In this document: positions 1-7,290 of the stretch, one piece after another
Layout of the letters: the number at the start of each line of letters is the position of its first letter
How positions within the stretch are numbered: position 1 is the first letter of the stretch
Virus record (IMG/VR): IMGVR_UViG_3300035680_000046
Location: 1 to 34,509 of that record
From: a virus
Strand: one strand, 5' to 3'
Length of the DNA: 34,509 bases
Notes under the pieces: generated by a model
Databases searched by the model: none
Told to the model about the DNA's origin: nothing
What the model saw: only the letters and a program-made list of their open reading frames with translations
Position numbers and translations under genes: made by a program

Positions 1-124
1 AAAGCATCCACATTCATTACAGATATTTAGGTGCTTGTTACGATGTTGGCAATGCATACATACAGGCAGTCTTGTTTCAGATAATTCATTTGCCTTCTTA
101 TCAGATGTGATATACAGATACCAC
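1..124. repeat. Terminal redundancy, left copy (circular assembly overlap)
   Basis: Bases 1-124 match bases 34386-34509. Positions 1-99 are identical; the remaining 25 bases carry four mismatches, at 100, 103, 115 and 117. Because one reading frame continues across the join, the two ends are the same locus sequenced twice, and the molecule (or its permuted packaged form) closes into a circle of about 34,385 bases. A true direct terminal repeat would be expected to be identical in both copies, so this is more likely an assembly overlap between two strain variants. Confidence 0.9.
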
Positions 125-153
125 CCCTTGATGATTGCTACTATCCTCCGCAT
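1..153 (-). CDS. Small zinc-ribbon protein, 5' part (gene crosses the contig join)
   Basis: This is the first 51 codons of a 68-aa protein that continues at the right end of the window. The start chosen is ATG at 153, overlapping the stop of the upstream 118-aa gene; another in-frame ATG lies at 162. The N-terminus (MRRIVAIIKGWYLYITSDKK) is followed by a CxxC pair (Cys32, Cys35) and the beginning of a second one (Cys45, Cys48, Cys50). Such short proteins, with a basic aromatic N-terminus, two CxxC knuckles and a CP...W ending, recur in Bacteroidetes phages. The fold suggests zinc binding; no function is established. Confidence 0.8.
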   Translation of the reverse strand, partial: MRRIVAIIKGWYLYITSDKKANELSETRLPVCMHCQHRNKHLNICNECGCF

Positions 154-497
154 TCGATACATTCTAAAAGGTTAATGATTCCAATCTCTTCTGGGTCTGC
201 ATCAGTATTCACCACACTAAATGAGATGCAATCATATTCAACTTCACAGATAACGAACTTGGAACAATCCTGCTGCAATGAGATGGTGTACCCTTGCAAT
301 GGGTCTAACTTTGCACCAACAATAGTTATTATGCCATCAACATCAGACTCCACTGAAAAGGTCTGTATGCGCCTTGTGGCATTATGGGTTATTGTGACAA
401 AGTAATTAGCACCAGCAGGGACTACCCCAAATGAGATTCCTGCATGGCACGATGCCACACTGATGCCCGAATCGAAACAAGGAGAACATACACTCAT
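141..497 (-). CDS. Unknown protein, probably virion-associated (118 aa)
   Basis: I do not recognise a named family. The protein is Cys-rich at the N-terminus (MSVCSPC, then another Cys near residue 17) and ends in ECIECGG; the middle is rich in Val, Ile and Thr in an alternating pattern that suggests a beta-sandwich. No signal peptide or membrane segment is evident. The N-terminal style resembles the 178-aa structural candidate at 26037-26573. It starts 3 bases inside the end of the large terminase and overlaps the start of the zinc-ribbon gene, so it belongs to the same late operon. A minor tail or head decoration role is a guess from context. Confidence 0.7.
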   Translation of the reverse strand: MSVCSPCFDSGISVASCHAGISFGVVPAGANYFVTITHNATRRIQTFSVESDVDGIITIVGAKLDPLQGYTISLQQDCSKFVICEVEYDCISFSVVNTDADPEEIGIINLLECIECGG

Positions 498-1771
498 AAG
501 TATCTCTTTAGATTAGCGTTGACAAAGTAACGAAAACAATCTAAGTAGTCAGCACGTTCTGTCAACTTTCTTCGATTGGTCTTTATGATACTACCATTGG
601 CATCACACTGCACTTGCTTGGCATCATAAACAAATCCTTTGCACCTCTTTGAATTCACCTTGATGTCCAATCTCCTCAATGCAGCATTGCAGTCCACTCT
701 GCTATTCTCATGTCTTGGGTTAGCAGGAATGATAAATTGACTATCTGATAATTTTAGTCTGCGTTTGATTTGTGTGTAGGCAGATGAGTTGTCTCGTTGT
801 TGAATGCTGCCACCCTTACCCATTGCATCACCAGTGATTCTCAATAACCCACTTGGTATGTTTAGTGCCTCAATGACATCACAGAATGCATCAATGCTAC
901 CCTTGTCAATCTTTATCTCATCCACTACCCTTGCGCCTCTGTGTGTCTCTTGTATGACCAATGCACATAGTGGGTTGATGTTAAAATCCACAGAGATGTA
1001 TGTAGGTATGTTTGGGTTATGCACTGCTGCATCATCTATGTGCTTCTCGTCCTGCCATTCGTACAGGAACGGATTGACTACATCATCCATAACATCCCAA
1101 TCACCCTCCACGAATCGGGCATATTGGATTGGTGGCAGTTCCTTTAGTGACTCAAGATATTCAGCAGAGATATATGGGTTATCAGTTATCTTCGATGAGA
1201 TAAATGCCCACTTGTTAGGTAGTGTACCTTCTCTGTATCTATCATAGATGATTGACTTAACCCAATTATGTGCAGGGTTGCACGTTGCTAGGCAGATGAT
1301 GGGTGGTCTACCCTCTGACTTATTCCAAGAACCAATACGTTCCTGTACTTTATAAAAGGTCTGCTCCTGCAATTCATTCACCTCATCAAGTCCTGCACCA
1401 TTGACCTCAAGTCCTTTGAATCGATTCAAGTCCTTATCATCATCGAATGACTCTGCCATAAAGATTAACTCACTGCCATTAGTGAACTTAACCACATTGG
1501 TCTCACGATTCCAAGATGCAATGTAGTCACCTACACCATCTGCAAGTATTGATGCGAATGATGGAAATGTAGTCCTCTTCAAATCGGGCAGACTCTTACG
1601 AATCACTACCCATCTACTACGAGAATAATGCAATGCTAGGTATGTGATAGTCAATAGCAGCCAATAAGTCTTACCGCCACGAATTGCCCCACCAAATACT
1701 ACTACCCTATGGCTACCATCAATGGATTTGTAGAATGCCTCTGATTGCCTATCGGTTAACTCAAGCCTCAC
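494..1771 (-). CDS. terL: Terminase large subunit (425 aa)
   Basis: This is the DNA-packaging motor: an N-terminal ATPase that docks on the portal and a C-terminal RNase H-like nuclease that cuts concatemers. The Walker A motif GGAIRGGKT is at residues 27-35 and the Walker B with catalytic glutamate (AGLDEVNE) at about 126-133. The ATC-type motif TCNP is at about 163-166. Candidate metal-binding acids of the nuclease are D262 (SVDFN), D315 (ITGDAMG) and D408/D411 (ADYLDCF). The length is normal for the family. The start is a GTG at 1771, overlapping the small terminase by 11 bases; no ATG lies between it and the upstream in-frame stop. The portal gene is some 20 kb away in transcribed order, which is unusual. 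Confidence 0.96.
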   Translation of the reverse strand: MRLELTDRQSEAFYKSIDGSHRVVVFGGAIRGGKTYWLLLTITYLALHYSRSRWVVIRKSLPDLKRTTFPSFASILADGVGDYIASWNRETNVVKFTNGSELIFMAESFDDDKDLNRFKGLEVNGAGLDEVNELQEQTFYKVQERIGSWNKSEGRPPIICLATCNPAHNWVKSIIYDRYREGTLPNKWAFISSKITDNPYISAEYLESLKELPPIQYARFVEGDWDVMDDVVNPFLYEWQDEKHIDDAAVHNPNIPTYISVDFNINPLCALVIQETHRGARVVDEIKIDKGSIDAFCDVIEALNIPSGLLRITGDAMGKGGSIQQRDNSSAYTQIKRRLKLSDSQFIIPANPRHENSRVDCNAALRRLDIKVNSKRCKGFVYDAKQVQCDANGSIIKTNRRKLTERADYLDCFRYFVNANLKRYL

Positions 1772-2237
1772 TCGTTTGATCCCCTTGAGGCTTGGTTGTG
1801 ACTATGACCAGTGGTTCGGTTGTCTTGATGGTATTCTCTCCATTGTTTGACCATCTGCCTCTCTGCCTATTGGCTAACCAATGCTTGGCAGCAGCAGTGT
1901 CTGATGGTAGTTCCTTGCGTAACTTAACCACATCTCCATCCCTTGTCAATGCCTCCTCTGTGATGGTGACACCCAATGCACGTTTGTACATTGCTCTAGC
2001 CACCTTGGCATCTGCCTCCTCCCTACCGTGCGTTAATGACTCAAAAAAAGTTGGGTGGTCTTGTTTCCAAACATTCAATGCTGCTTCTGTGATTCCGATT
2101 ATCTTGGCTATCTGTACATCTGTGAGACCAAGTAGTGCCATCTCAAATGCTTTCTCATCGTGAGCCTTCTGATATTCCATTGGTCTGCCTAATGGTAGTT
2201 TGGTGCGTTTGATTGTCTTGTTGCCTTTCTTGTTCAT
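1761..2237 (-). CDS. terS: Terminase small subunit (158 aa)
   Basis: This is the DNA-recognition partner of the large terminase, which it precedes with an 11-base overlap. Around residues 40-60 there is a helix-turn-helix-like stretch (LTDVQIAKIIGITEAALNVW), followed by a region that resembles the oligomerisation core of phage small terminases, and a tail containing AKHWLANRQRGRW, a motif common at the end of terminase small subunits that act with PBSX-like large subunits. I chose ATG at 2237. The longer frame to 2285 would overlap the 47-aa gene whose stop is at 2242-2244. The N-terminus is strongly basic (KKGNKTIKRTK), as expected for DNA binding. Confidence 0.88.
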   Translation of the reverse strand: MNKKGNKTIKRTKLPLGRPMEYQKAHDEKAFEMALLGLTDVQIAKIIGITEAALNVWKQDHPTFFESLTHGREEADAKVARAMYKRALGVTITEEALTRDGDVVKLRKELPSDTAAAKHWLANRQRGRWSNNGENTIKTTEPLVIVTTKPQGDQTSEA

Positions 2238-2241
2238 ATGG

Positions 2242-2385
2242 CTATCTTTTGGCTCTTGACTTACGATACTTATCTGCCTCTGCATATGCTATGGCAGTTG
2301 CTTGAGATTGGCTATACCCCTCACTGATTAGTTTACGAATGTTCATAGAGATAATCTCTTGTGACTCTCCTTGGAATAGTGGCAT
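2242..2385 (-). CDS. Small phage protein (47 aa)
   Basis: ATG at 2385 and TAG at 2242-2244 give 47 residues beginning MPLFQGESQEIISMNIRKL and ending in a basic tail KSRAKR. The central part, SEGYSQSQATAIAYAEA, matches the pattern of a small protein widespread in phages, often written as K.GY.Q.QA.AIA...A. It tiles exactly between the gene ending at 2390 and the small terminase start at 2237, so it is real despite its size. Its function is unknown; its place directly upstream of terS suggests a packaging or morphogenesis accessory. Confidence 0.8.
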   Translation of the reverse strand: MPLFQGESQEIISMNIRKLISEGYSQSQATAIAYAEADKYRKSRAKR

Positions 2386-2389
2386 ATGG

Positions 2390-2776
2390 TTATGATTCTT
2401 GATTCAAATTTACGAAAGATTCAAGTACCAATGAGTTTTGGTATGTGTTAATGTGATGTCCTAACTTAACAAGTTCTTGGTAGTCGGATGGGTATACTAT
2501 AAGATTGACCAACTTGCCATCTATGAATGCCTTGAATAGATATACATCTATGCCGTTGTTGTCTTCAAATGTCTGAATGAGTCCTAACTTATAGTTGATC
2601 CCCTCGTGGTCTATCTGTGTCCTATCTGTTACGAGATACTTCTTGAGTTTATTGATTGGGAACGATATGGCTACATCATAGTCCAATCCTGCGTGGGTGA
2701 TGTACCCAAAGTAGTATTGCTTGTCTTCTTTCATCTTTGAGTCAACAAAGAATCCTGCTCGTAGTCTTGTTGTCAT
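2390..2776 (-). CDS. Unknown protein (128 aa)
   Basis: I do not recognise a family. It is a soluble-looking alpha/beta protein without Cys clusters or membrane segments, aromatic-rich in its first 60 residues (YYFGYITHAGLDY) and with a hydrophobic beta-rich C-terminal half. Its ATG overlaps the stop of the upstream 78-aa gene by four bases (ATGA), which implies translational coupling. It is the last of a run of five small coupled genes between the cytosine methyltransferase and the terminase. Confidence 0.8.
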   Translation of the reverse strand: MTTRLRAGFFVDSKMKEDKQYYFGYITHAGLDYDVAISFPINKLKKYLVTDRTQIDHEGINYKLGLIQTFEDNNGIDVYLFKAFIDGKLVNLIVYPSDYQELVKLGHHINTYQNSLVLESFVNLNQES

Positions 2777-3009
2777 TGCTTATATTTTTCGTTGTAGTAG
2801 TCTTGTCCATCCTTGTGATGGATTGGAGTCAATTCCATAAGACCATTGTTGTATGATTGCTCAATCTGTGCCTGTTCAATATTCTTGGCAGCATCTTTTG
2901 CCAATGTCATCAGTTGCCCAAACTGCTCATAATCTATCTTGTCCTCTCCATATTCGATTAAGAGTCTCAAGAATTGTTGGTATAGGTAATCTATTGCGGT
3001 CTGATTCAT
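2773..3009 (-). CDS. Unknown small protein (78 aa)
   Basis: The product is acidic and predicted helical, starting MNQTAIDYLYQQFLRLLIEYG, with many Tyr, Gln and Glu residues. No domain is recognised. Four-base ATGA overlaps link it both to the gene before it (ending 3006) and to the gene after it (starting 2776), so the three are one translational unit. Similar short helical proteins are common between the replication and packaging modules of phages. Confidence 0.75.
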   Translation of the reverse strand: MNQTAIDYLYQQFLRLLIEYGEDKIDYEQFGQLMTLAKDAAKNIEQAQIEQSYNNGLMELTPIHHKDGQDYYNEKYKQ

Positions 3010-3389
3010 AACTGATATGTGTCTATTCGTTTCTTGACCATATCAATGAATCGCTCCATCATTGATGCATAGTATGAGTTAAAGTCTTGATGCCCCTCGT
3101 TGTTGTGTTCATATAGGACATACAGGGATGAACGCAGCCTCTGTGATGGAGTCTTGCCACCCAACTCTGCTGCATCTATCTTAATGGCATTTAGCATCTC
3201 TTCATCGTTGTAATTGAACTTCTCTCCTTTGAATGCCATAACACCAATGCCACCTACCCACTGGGACATCAACTCTGCTATCTGCCCGGGTGATAATTCT
3301 TGAGTGCCTATCACCACCCTAATGGTCTTGTCTTTTCTTGTTGCCACTGATTCGATGGCACAAGGGATTGTTAAAAGTTTAGCAGCCAT
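3006..3389 (-). CDS. Unknown protein (127 aa)
   Basis: No family is recognised. The first 40 residues are beta-rich and include a basic stretch (ESVATRKDKTIRVVIGTQEL); the rest is helical, ending MVKKRIDTYQL. A segment at about residues 36-55 (AELMSQWVGGIGVMAFKGE) has the look of a hydrophobic core. The start overlaps the end of the 67-aa gene by 11 bases and its stop overlaps the 78-aa gene by four. Non-homologous replacement or recombination accessory functions are common at this position; nothing in the sequence decides it. Confidence 0.75.
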   Translation of the reverse strand: MAAKLLTIPCAIESVATRKDKTIRVVIGTQELSPGQIAELMSQWVGGIGVMAFKGEKFNYNDEEMLNAIKIDAAELGGKTPSQRLRSSLYVLYEHNNEGHQDFNSYYASMMERFIDMVKKRIDTYQL

Positions 3390-3582
3390 ATTCGGGTTCT
3401 TGCTTCTTTGGTATTGGTTTAGTCTTTAATGTCTCCAAATATTGCCTAATGAGTCTCCTCACTTCATCCCTATGGCTTATAGGTACTCTAAATGTCATAT
3501 TAGCGGTAGGCTCTTGGTATAGTGATTTCTTCCCTGCACCATCTCGTTTGCCACCCCATCCTGTCTTCTGTTGTGTTTCCAT
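3379..3582 (-). CDS. Small GGKRDGAG-type phage protein, possible ribbon-helix-helix (67 aa)
   Basis: The N-terminus carries the motif GWGGKRDGAGKKS, a hallmark of a small protein family found in many phages (usual form GGxRxGAGRKx). It is followed by TFRVPISHRDEVRRLIRQYL, which has the strand-then-helix pattern of a ribbon-helix-helix DNA-binding domain. The basic composition supports nucleic acid binding. A TAnnTTTG box (TACATTTG, 3587-3594) lies exactly four bases before the ATG, so this gene may have its own promoter and a leaderless message. Confidence 0.82.
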   Translation of the reverse strand: METQQKTGWGGKRDGAGKKSLYQEPTANMTFRVPISHRDEVRRLIRQYLETLKTKPIPKKQEPEYGC

Positions 3583-3586
3583 TGTG

Positions 3587-3594
3587 CAAATGTA
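3587..3594 (-). promoter_or_regulatory. Candidate -7 box TACATTTG before the 67-aa gene
   Basis: On the minus strand the sequence TACATTTG ends four bases before the ATG at 3582 and fits the Bacteroidetes -7 consensus TAnnTTTG. No clear TTG is found 19-20 bases upstream, so the call is weaker than the other promoters. The same four-base spacing to ATG is seen at 13537-13544 and 20468-20475. Confidence 0.35.
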
Positions 3595-3595
3595 G

Positions 3596-3844
3596 TCAAT
3601 CTTTGATTATGTCTTGCAGTTCTATGTCTGTTTTTTTAAGCAGAATCAACCAATGGTAGCACCGTGTCAAGTATGTTCTGTAGATCCCTGTGTCTCGTTG
3701 TGCGCTCATAAGTTGATTAGCATATGACCGATGTGTTACAATCGCTGAATGATACGTTATATGCCTGTCTTTAATTATTGCATCCATTGGTGTCTTGGTG
3801 GTCATATACTCTATAACCTTCTGCTCAAGTTCTTGTGGTGTCAT
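3596..3844 (-). CDS. Unknown small protein (82 aa)
   Basis: This is a helical protein with no recognised domain. It begins MTPQELEQKVIEYMTTKTPM, and the pattern of its first 40 residues resembles a small helix-turn-helix, but this is not secure. The ATG overlaps the stop of the cytosine methyltransferase by four bases (ATGA), so it is translated with that enzyme. A companion role to the methyltransferase is possible only by position. Confidence 0.72.
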   Translation of the reverse strand: MTPQELEQKVIEYMTTKTPMDAIIKDRHITYHSAIVTHRSYANQLMSAQRDTGIYRTYLTRCYHWLILLKKTDIELQDIIKD

Positions 3845-5220
3845 AGATTTAAATTCTTGAGTATTTTATAAAGGACATTCACTACGATTGAGTTCCCTGC
3901 CTGTTTATATGCTTGGGTATCTGAACAAGTCCAAGTAAACGAATCGGGAAAGTCCATAATTCTAAAACATTCACGAGGTGTCAATCTTCTTATTTTGTAA
4001 CCATCCCACAACTTTCTATCGTTATTTTCGGGATGCCTTGCCTTTAATGATGGAGATTCAGAATGGATTGATTTATTCCAAGTATCTAAAATCATTGGTT
4101 TACCACTTGGCAGTTCGTTGCTCTGTAGTGTCTCATTTAATCTCTTGTCCTTATAAACTACCGCCTGTTTGCAGAATGTGTCCAGTGTTTGAGCAACTCC
4201 CTTGCCGACCCTCCCCCTCCTTGTCTCACTATTTGTGGCATTAAAGTTAATGCTATCTCCTATAGTTGCCTGTTCATATCCTTTGGATGTTGCTGATTTA
4301 ACCCTTACTTCAAACCCATCGTTGTCCTCATTTGAATAATCCAACTCATAATTGTCTCCATCTTGACAACTAACGCATAATCCATATTGATGATTCATAC
4401 AAGTATTTAAACCATACTTGCAGTTTTCTATCTCTGTTTTTATCAAATCGTCACAATATCCACCGCCCACCTTTAATGATGACATAATTCCATCTGTGCT
4501 ATGAAATTTAGTGCCGAATCCATTGCCATTCTCTTTCTGCCTTGTGTCATATTCAATCAGATTTTGGATGGTTGTTTGACTTAAAAAGTATTTATCATCT
4601 ACACTAGTCTCTAGAATATCTTTAAGATTCTTGCTTAATCTTTGTGGCGTTGGGAATCTAAAGTTATTGTCTGAATCATCTCTGATGCCAACTATAAAGA
4701 CCCTCTCACGATTCTGCGGTACATCATAATCCTTTGCATTAAGTATATCCCAATAGATATGGTACTCTACCGAATCGTCATAGGGGAATAATATTGGATT
4801 GCCATTAACTGATTTGCCACCAAGTAGGTTCACCCATTCACTAAATGTCTTACCTCCATCATCACTTAACAACCCTCGTACGTTTTCGAAAATAAAGTAT
4901 CTAGGTTTGTTGGCTCTTATAAACTCTAGTGAATTAAAAAAAAGGATTCCTCTTTGGTCTTCCTTGCCCAATCTTTTTCCCGATGTACTAAATGATTGGC
5001 ACGGTGGTGATGTCATATAAATATCTAAATGATCCATTGGAATAATCCTATCATAGACATCATTTGGGAAATATTTAGGCTCACCATAGTTGTGTATAAA
5101 TGTCTGTCTAGCATACTTGTCCATATCACAAGCAAAGACCTCCTCGTATGGTATGCCTAATCTGTTTAGTGCTTGATTGAATGCACCCACCCCACTAAAA
5201 TCACTACCTACCTTTATCAT
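3841..5220 (-). CDS. DNA (cytosine-5) methyltransferase (459 aa)
   Basis: The enzyme transfers a methyl group from S-adenosylmethionine to C5 of cytosine in DNA. The canonical motifs are in order: I DFSGVGAF (about 7-14), IV with the catalytic cysteine SPPCQSF (C74), VI FENV (111-114), VIII QNRERVF (169-175), IX LTPRECFRIMDF near the C-terminus and X QAGNSIVVNVLY at the end. About 230 residues between VIII and IX form the target-recognition region. I chose ATG at 5220, one base after the helicase stop at 5222; the longer frame to 5280 would start inside the helicase gene. No restriction endonuclease lies beside it, so it is an orphan enzyme, probably protecting phage DNA from host restriction. 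Confidence 0.95.
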   Translation of the reverse strand: MIKVGSDFSGVGAFNQALNRLGIPYEEVFACDMDKYARQTFIHNYGEPKYFPNDVYDRIIPMDHLDIYMTSPPCQSFSTSGKRLGKEDQRGILFFNSLEFIRANKPRYFIFENVRGLLSDDGGKTFSEWVNLLGGKSVNGNPILFPYDDSVEYHIYWDILNAKDYDVPQNRERVFIVGIRDDSDNNFRFPTPQRLSKNLKDILETSVDDKYFLSQTTIQNLIEYDTRQKENGNGFGTKFHSTDGIMSSLKVGGGYCDDLIKTEIENCKYGLNTCMNHQYGLCVSCQDGDNYELDYSNEDNDGFEVRVKSATSKGYEQATIGDSINFNATNSETRRGRVGKGVAQTLDTFCKQAVVYKDKRLNETLQSNELPSGKPMILDTWNKSIHSESPSLKARHPENNDRKLWDGYKIRRLTPRECFRIMDFPDSFTWTCSDTQAYKQAGNSIVVNVLYKILKNLNL

Positions 5221-5221
5221 A

Positions 5222-6628
5222 CTAGAATGGTTTATCATTATCAATCTCAAACCAAGATGTGATAGGCATTTTAGTTGCACTATCTGTCTTTGGTTGATTG
5301 AATGTTACTTGGGTTTGAGCATCATAAAAATTGCTCATTGTTTCATTGTGCCTAAACATCACCTTCCCTACTGCACCTTGCCTATGCTTCTCAAACAAAT
5401 AGAACATCTCATTAGTATAATCCTGCCCATCATCATTCTGCAATTTATAATAAGATGGTCTCCATATGAATATTACACTATCTGCGGTCTGTTCTATTTC
5501 ACCGGACTCACGCAAGTCTGCAAGTATTGGCATCTTTGTACTTCTCTTCTCCACCTCTCTTGATAATTGGGATAGCAGGATTATTGGTATGCCCAAGTCC
5601 AGTTGGCATCTCTTTAATAACTTAATCATAGTGGATACTTCCTGCTCACGATTGCCTTTGTTCATACCCTCAAGTTGGAGCAGTTGAAGATAATCAATTA
5701 CTGCCCACTTGCACTTGCCATTCTTGTGTGCCTTCTTGATTACTCGTATTGCCTCGTGAACTCCACAAGATGGTTTATAGTATACCATCAACTTCTTGGA
5801 TTCAACAATACCAATGGTATGCTCCATCTTTAGCCTCTCGTCTTCTGTTAGCAATCTCTTCTTTAGTCTTCCACCATCAATAGTACCATCTGATTGATTA
5901 AGTATTAATCGTTGCGCCAATTGGCTCTTGCTCATTTCGCAATTGATATAAACACCGTACTCATCTGTAGATAATCCGTGGAAGATTGCTAGTGCAGTCT
6001 TCCCCATAGATGGTCTCCCTGCAATAACAATTAATTCATTCTGCCAACCCCCTGTGAAATCATTGAGTGATTTTATGCCTGTGTCTATCCCAATTAGTTT
6101 CCCTTGCCTTGCTAATACCTCCTGCTCATAGTATAACTTGCGCTCCTCGTCCATTAATTCAGCAGTCGATATCAATCTGTCCTCTGTACTATTGGTATCT
6201 ATCAATTTGGTCAACTTGTCAATGATGGATGATGCTATCTTAAATCCATCCATATTGGCATCTGATTTTAACAACTCATCTGTAATTAAACTGGGCAGAG
6301 TCCTTGAAATGTATGAATCTTTAAGTATGGCTATGTACTCATCTATCGGCTCACTAAATCGCATTGCACCCATAGCCTCTGCTAGAATACCTACACACTT
6401 TGAGTTTATTTCTTTGCTATAGTCTGCTCTGATTCTTTGAGATATCGTCAAGCCATTAACTTGCTTCGCCTCCTTAACCATTGTGTCAATGGTTGCATAT
6501 ATGGCTCTGTTGTAATCAGAACTAAAGTGATTGGCAGTTAGGCTTGAGATAATGTGACTAGTGCTATCGGGATGGTTGACTAGTACAGATATGAGTGCTA
6601 CCTCAATTTGATTAGTATCTATGGTCAT
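5222..6628 (-). CDS. dnaB: Replicative DNA helicase, DnaB family (468 aa)
   Basis: This is a hexameric 5'-3' helicase that unwinds DNA ahead of the replisome. An N-terminal helical domain (about 1-105) is followed by the RecA-like core. Walker A is GRPSMGKT at 204-211, the catalytic glutamate region is INCEMS (228-233), Walker B is VIDYLQLL (310-317), the sensor motif is LLSQLSREVE (351-360) and the arginine-finger/GESGEIEQ-like region is DLRESGEIEQTADSV (371-385). Length is as usual for the family. It overlaps the preceding 103-aa gene by four bases. No phage DNA polymerase or primase is present, so the helicase presumably recruits the host replisome. Confidence 0.96.
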   Translation of the reverse strand: MTIDTNQIEVALISVLVNHPDSTSHIISSLTANHFSSDYNRAIYATIDTMVKEAKQVNGLTISQRIRADYSKEINSKCVGILAEAMGAMRFSEPIDEYIAILKDSYISRTLPSLITDELLKSDANMDGFKIASSIIDKLTKLIDTNSTEDRLISTAELMDEERKLYYEQEVLARQGKLIGIDTGIKSLNDFTGGWQNELIVIAGRPSMGKTALAIFHGLSTDEYGVYINCEMSKSQLAQRLILNQSDGTIDGGRLKKRLLTEDERLKMEHTIGIVESKKLMVYYKPSCGVHEAIRVIKKAHKNGKCKWAVIDYLQLLQLEGMNKGNREQEVSTMIKLLKRCQLDLGIPIILLSQLSREVEKRSTKMPILADLRESGEIEQTADSVIFIWRPSYYKLQNDDGQDYTNEMFYLFEKHRQGAVGKVMFRHNETMSNFYDAQTQVTFNQPKTDSATKMPITSWFEIDNDKPF

Positions 6629-6936
6629 ATGTTTTTGATCCCTTTGGTGACTTCTCCTGCACGTTCTTGTCTGTGCTTATATGATTTGCCTCTCAAGAAA
6701 GGATTATGCTCCTGTACCTTCTGTCTCGTCCTGCGAATGGTTTCCACTTGTGGGAGGTCTCCATCAACAAACATCTGTAGTAGGTCTCTTGCAGACATAT
6801 TCTCAAATCTTTCTTTGCCAATTGTCTTCGCCCATATATTGGCAATCAGTTTGGCATCGTTGTCCCTCAATTCGGGATATTGAATTAGCCAAGATGTTAT
6901 CATATCCTTGGCGTTTGTGAGTTCGTTGAGTTTCAT
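6625..6936 (-). CDS. Putative helicase-associated protein (103 aa)
   Basis: The protein is helical and basic at the C-terminus. It contains YPELRDNDAKLIANIWAKTI (about 20-39) and a segment ETIRRTRQKVQEHNPFLRGK that resembles a conserved basic signature in small phage proteins encoded next to replicative helicases. The ATGA overlap with dnaB indicates coupled expression, and a role as helicase loader or replication accessory is inferred from that. I cannot name a family with certainty. Confidence 0.75.
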   Translation of the reverse strand: MKLNELTNAKDMITSWLIQYPELRDNDAKLIANIWAKTIGKERFENMSARDLLQMFVDGDLPQVETIRRTRQKVQEHNPFLRGKSYKHRQERAGEVTKGIKNI

Positions 6937-6958
6937 ATTCTAGTTTTCGTTTAAGTGT

Positions 6959-7177
6959 TTAACGCATTTTTATTGTCAAACAATCTTTATCGTTTTGAAT
7001 GATGTCATACGATATCTTTGATTTAGCAGTTTGTGGCGCACCTTTAGTCAAATTATAAATGATAGTTCCATCAGTTAAAATCAAAGACCAATATGAATAG
7101 ACGCAATAAGTCTTTTTAAGTAATGCCCCATTTTGCATATGACTAATAATGTCTGCTGAATTTAGTTTCTTGCTCAT
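6959..7177 (-). CDS. Unknown small protein behind an early promoter (72 aa)
   Basis: The product is basic, beginning MSKKLNSADIISHMQNGALL. A central beta-rich part (YSYWSLILTDGTIIYNLTKG) looks like a small beta-sheet domain. No function is recognised. It is the first gene after the promoter at 7215-7244 and has an AT-rich leader with the motif TTTAAACAT, the same arrangement as the gene at 11745-11951. It may be an early host-takeover gene, but this is inference from position only. Confidence 0.72.
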   Translation of the reverse strand: MSKKLNSADIISHMQNGALLKKTYCVYSYWSLILTDGTIIYNLTKGAPQTAKSKISYDIIQNDKDCLTIKMR

Positions 7178-7214
7178 CGTGTTAATGTTTAAAGTGTGTG
7201 TCTGTTTGGTTCAG

Positions 7215-7244
7215 CAAATATCTAAACTTATTTTGAATCTGCAA
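7215..7244 (-). promoter_or_regulatory. Early promoter, TTTG-N19-GATATTTG
   Basis: The minus-strand sequence has TTG (7242-7244, preceded by T) at -33, a 19-base spacer, and GATATTTG (7215-7222) at -7, one base pair off the Bacteroidetes TAnnTTTG consensus. The leader that follows (about 70 bases from the -33 box to the ATG) is clearly related base for base to the promoter and leader at 11989-12018, including the CACAC and TTTAAACAT blocks. Confidence 0.6.
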
Positions 7245-7290
7245 ATTTTTATCAAGATATTTTAAAAATATTTTTAGTTTGCCTTATTTA

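Noticed and set aside
1-124. True direct terminal repeat of a linear virion genome
   Set aside because: The copies differ at four sites and end inside a gene that reads across the join; a short assembly overlap between variants explains it better.
5220-5280. Upstream start for the cytosine methyltransferase
   Set aside because: The extra residues overlap the end of the helicase gene; ATG at 5220 leads straight into motif I (VGSDFSG) one base after the helicase stop.
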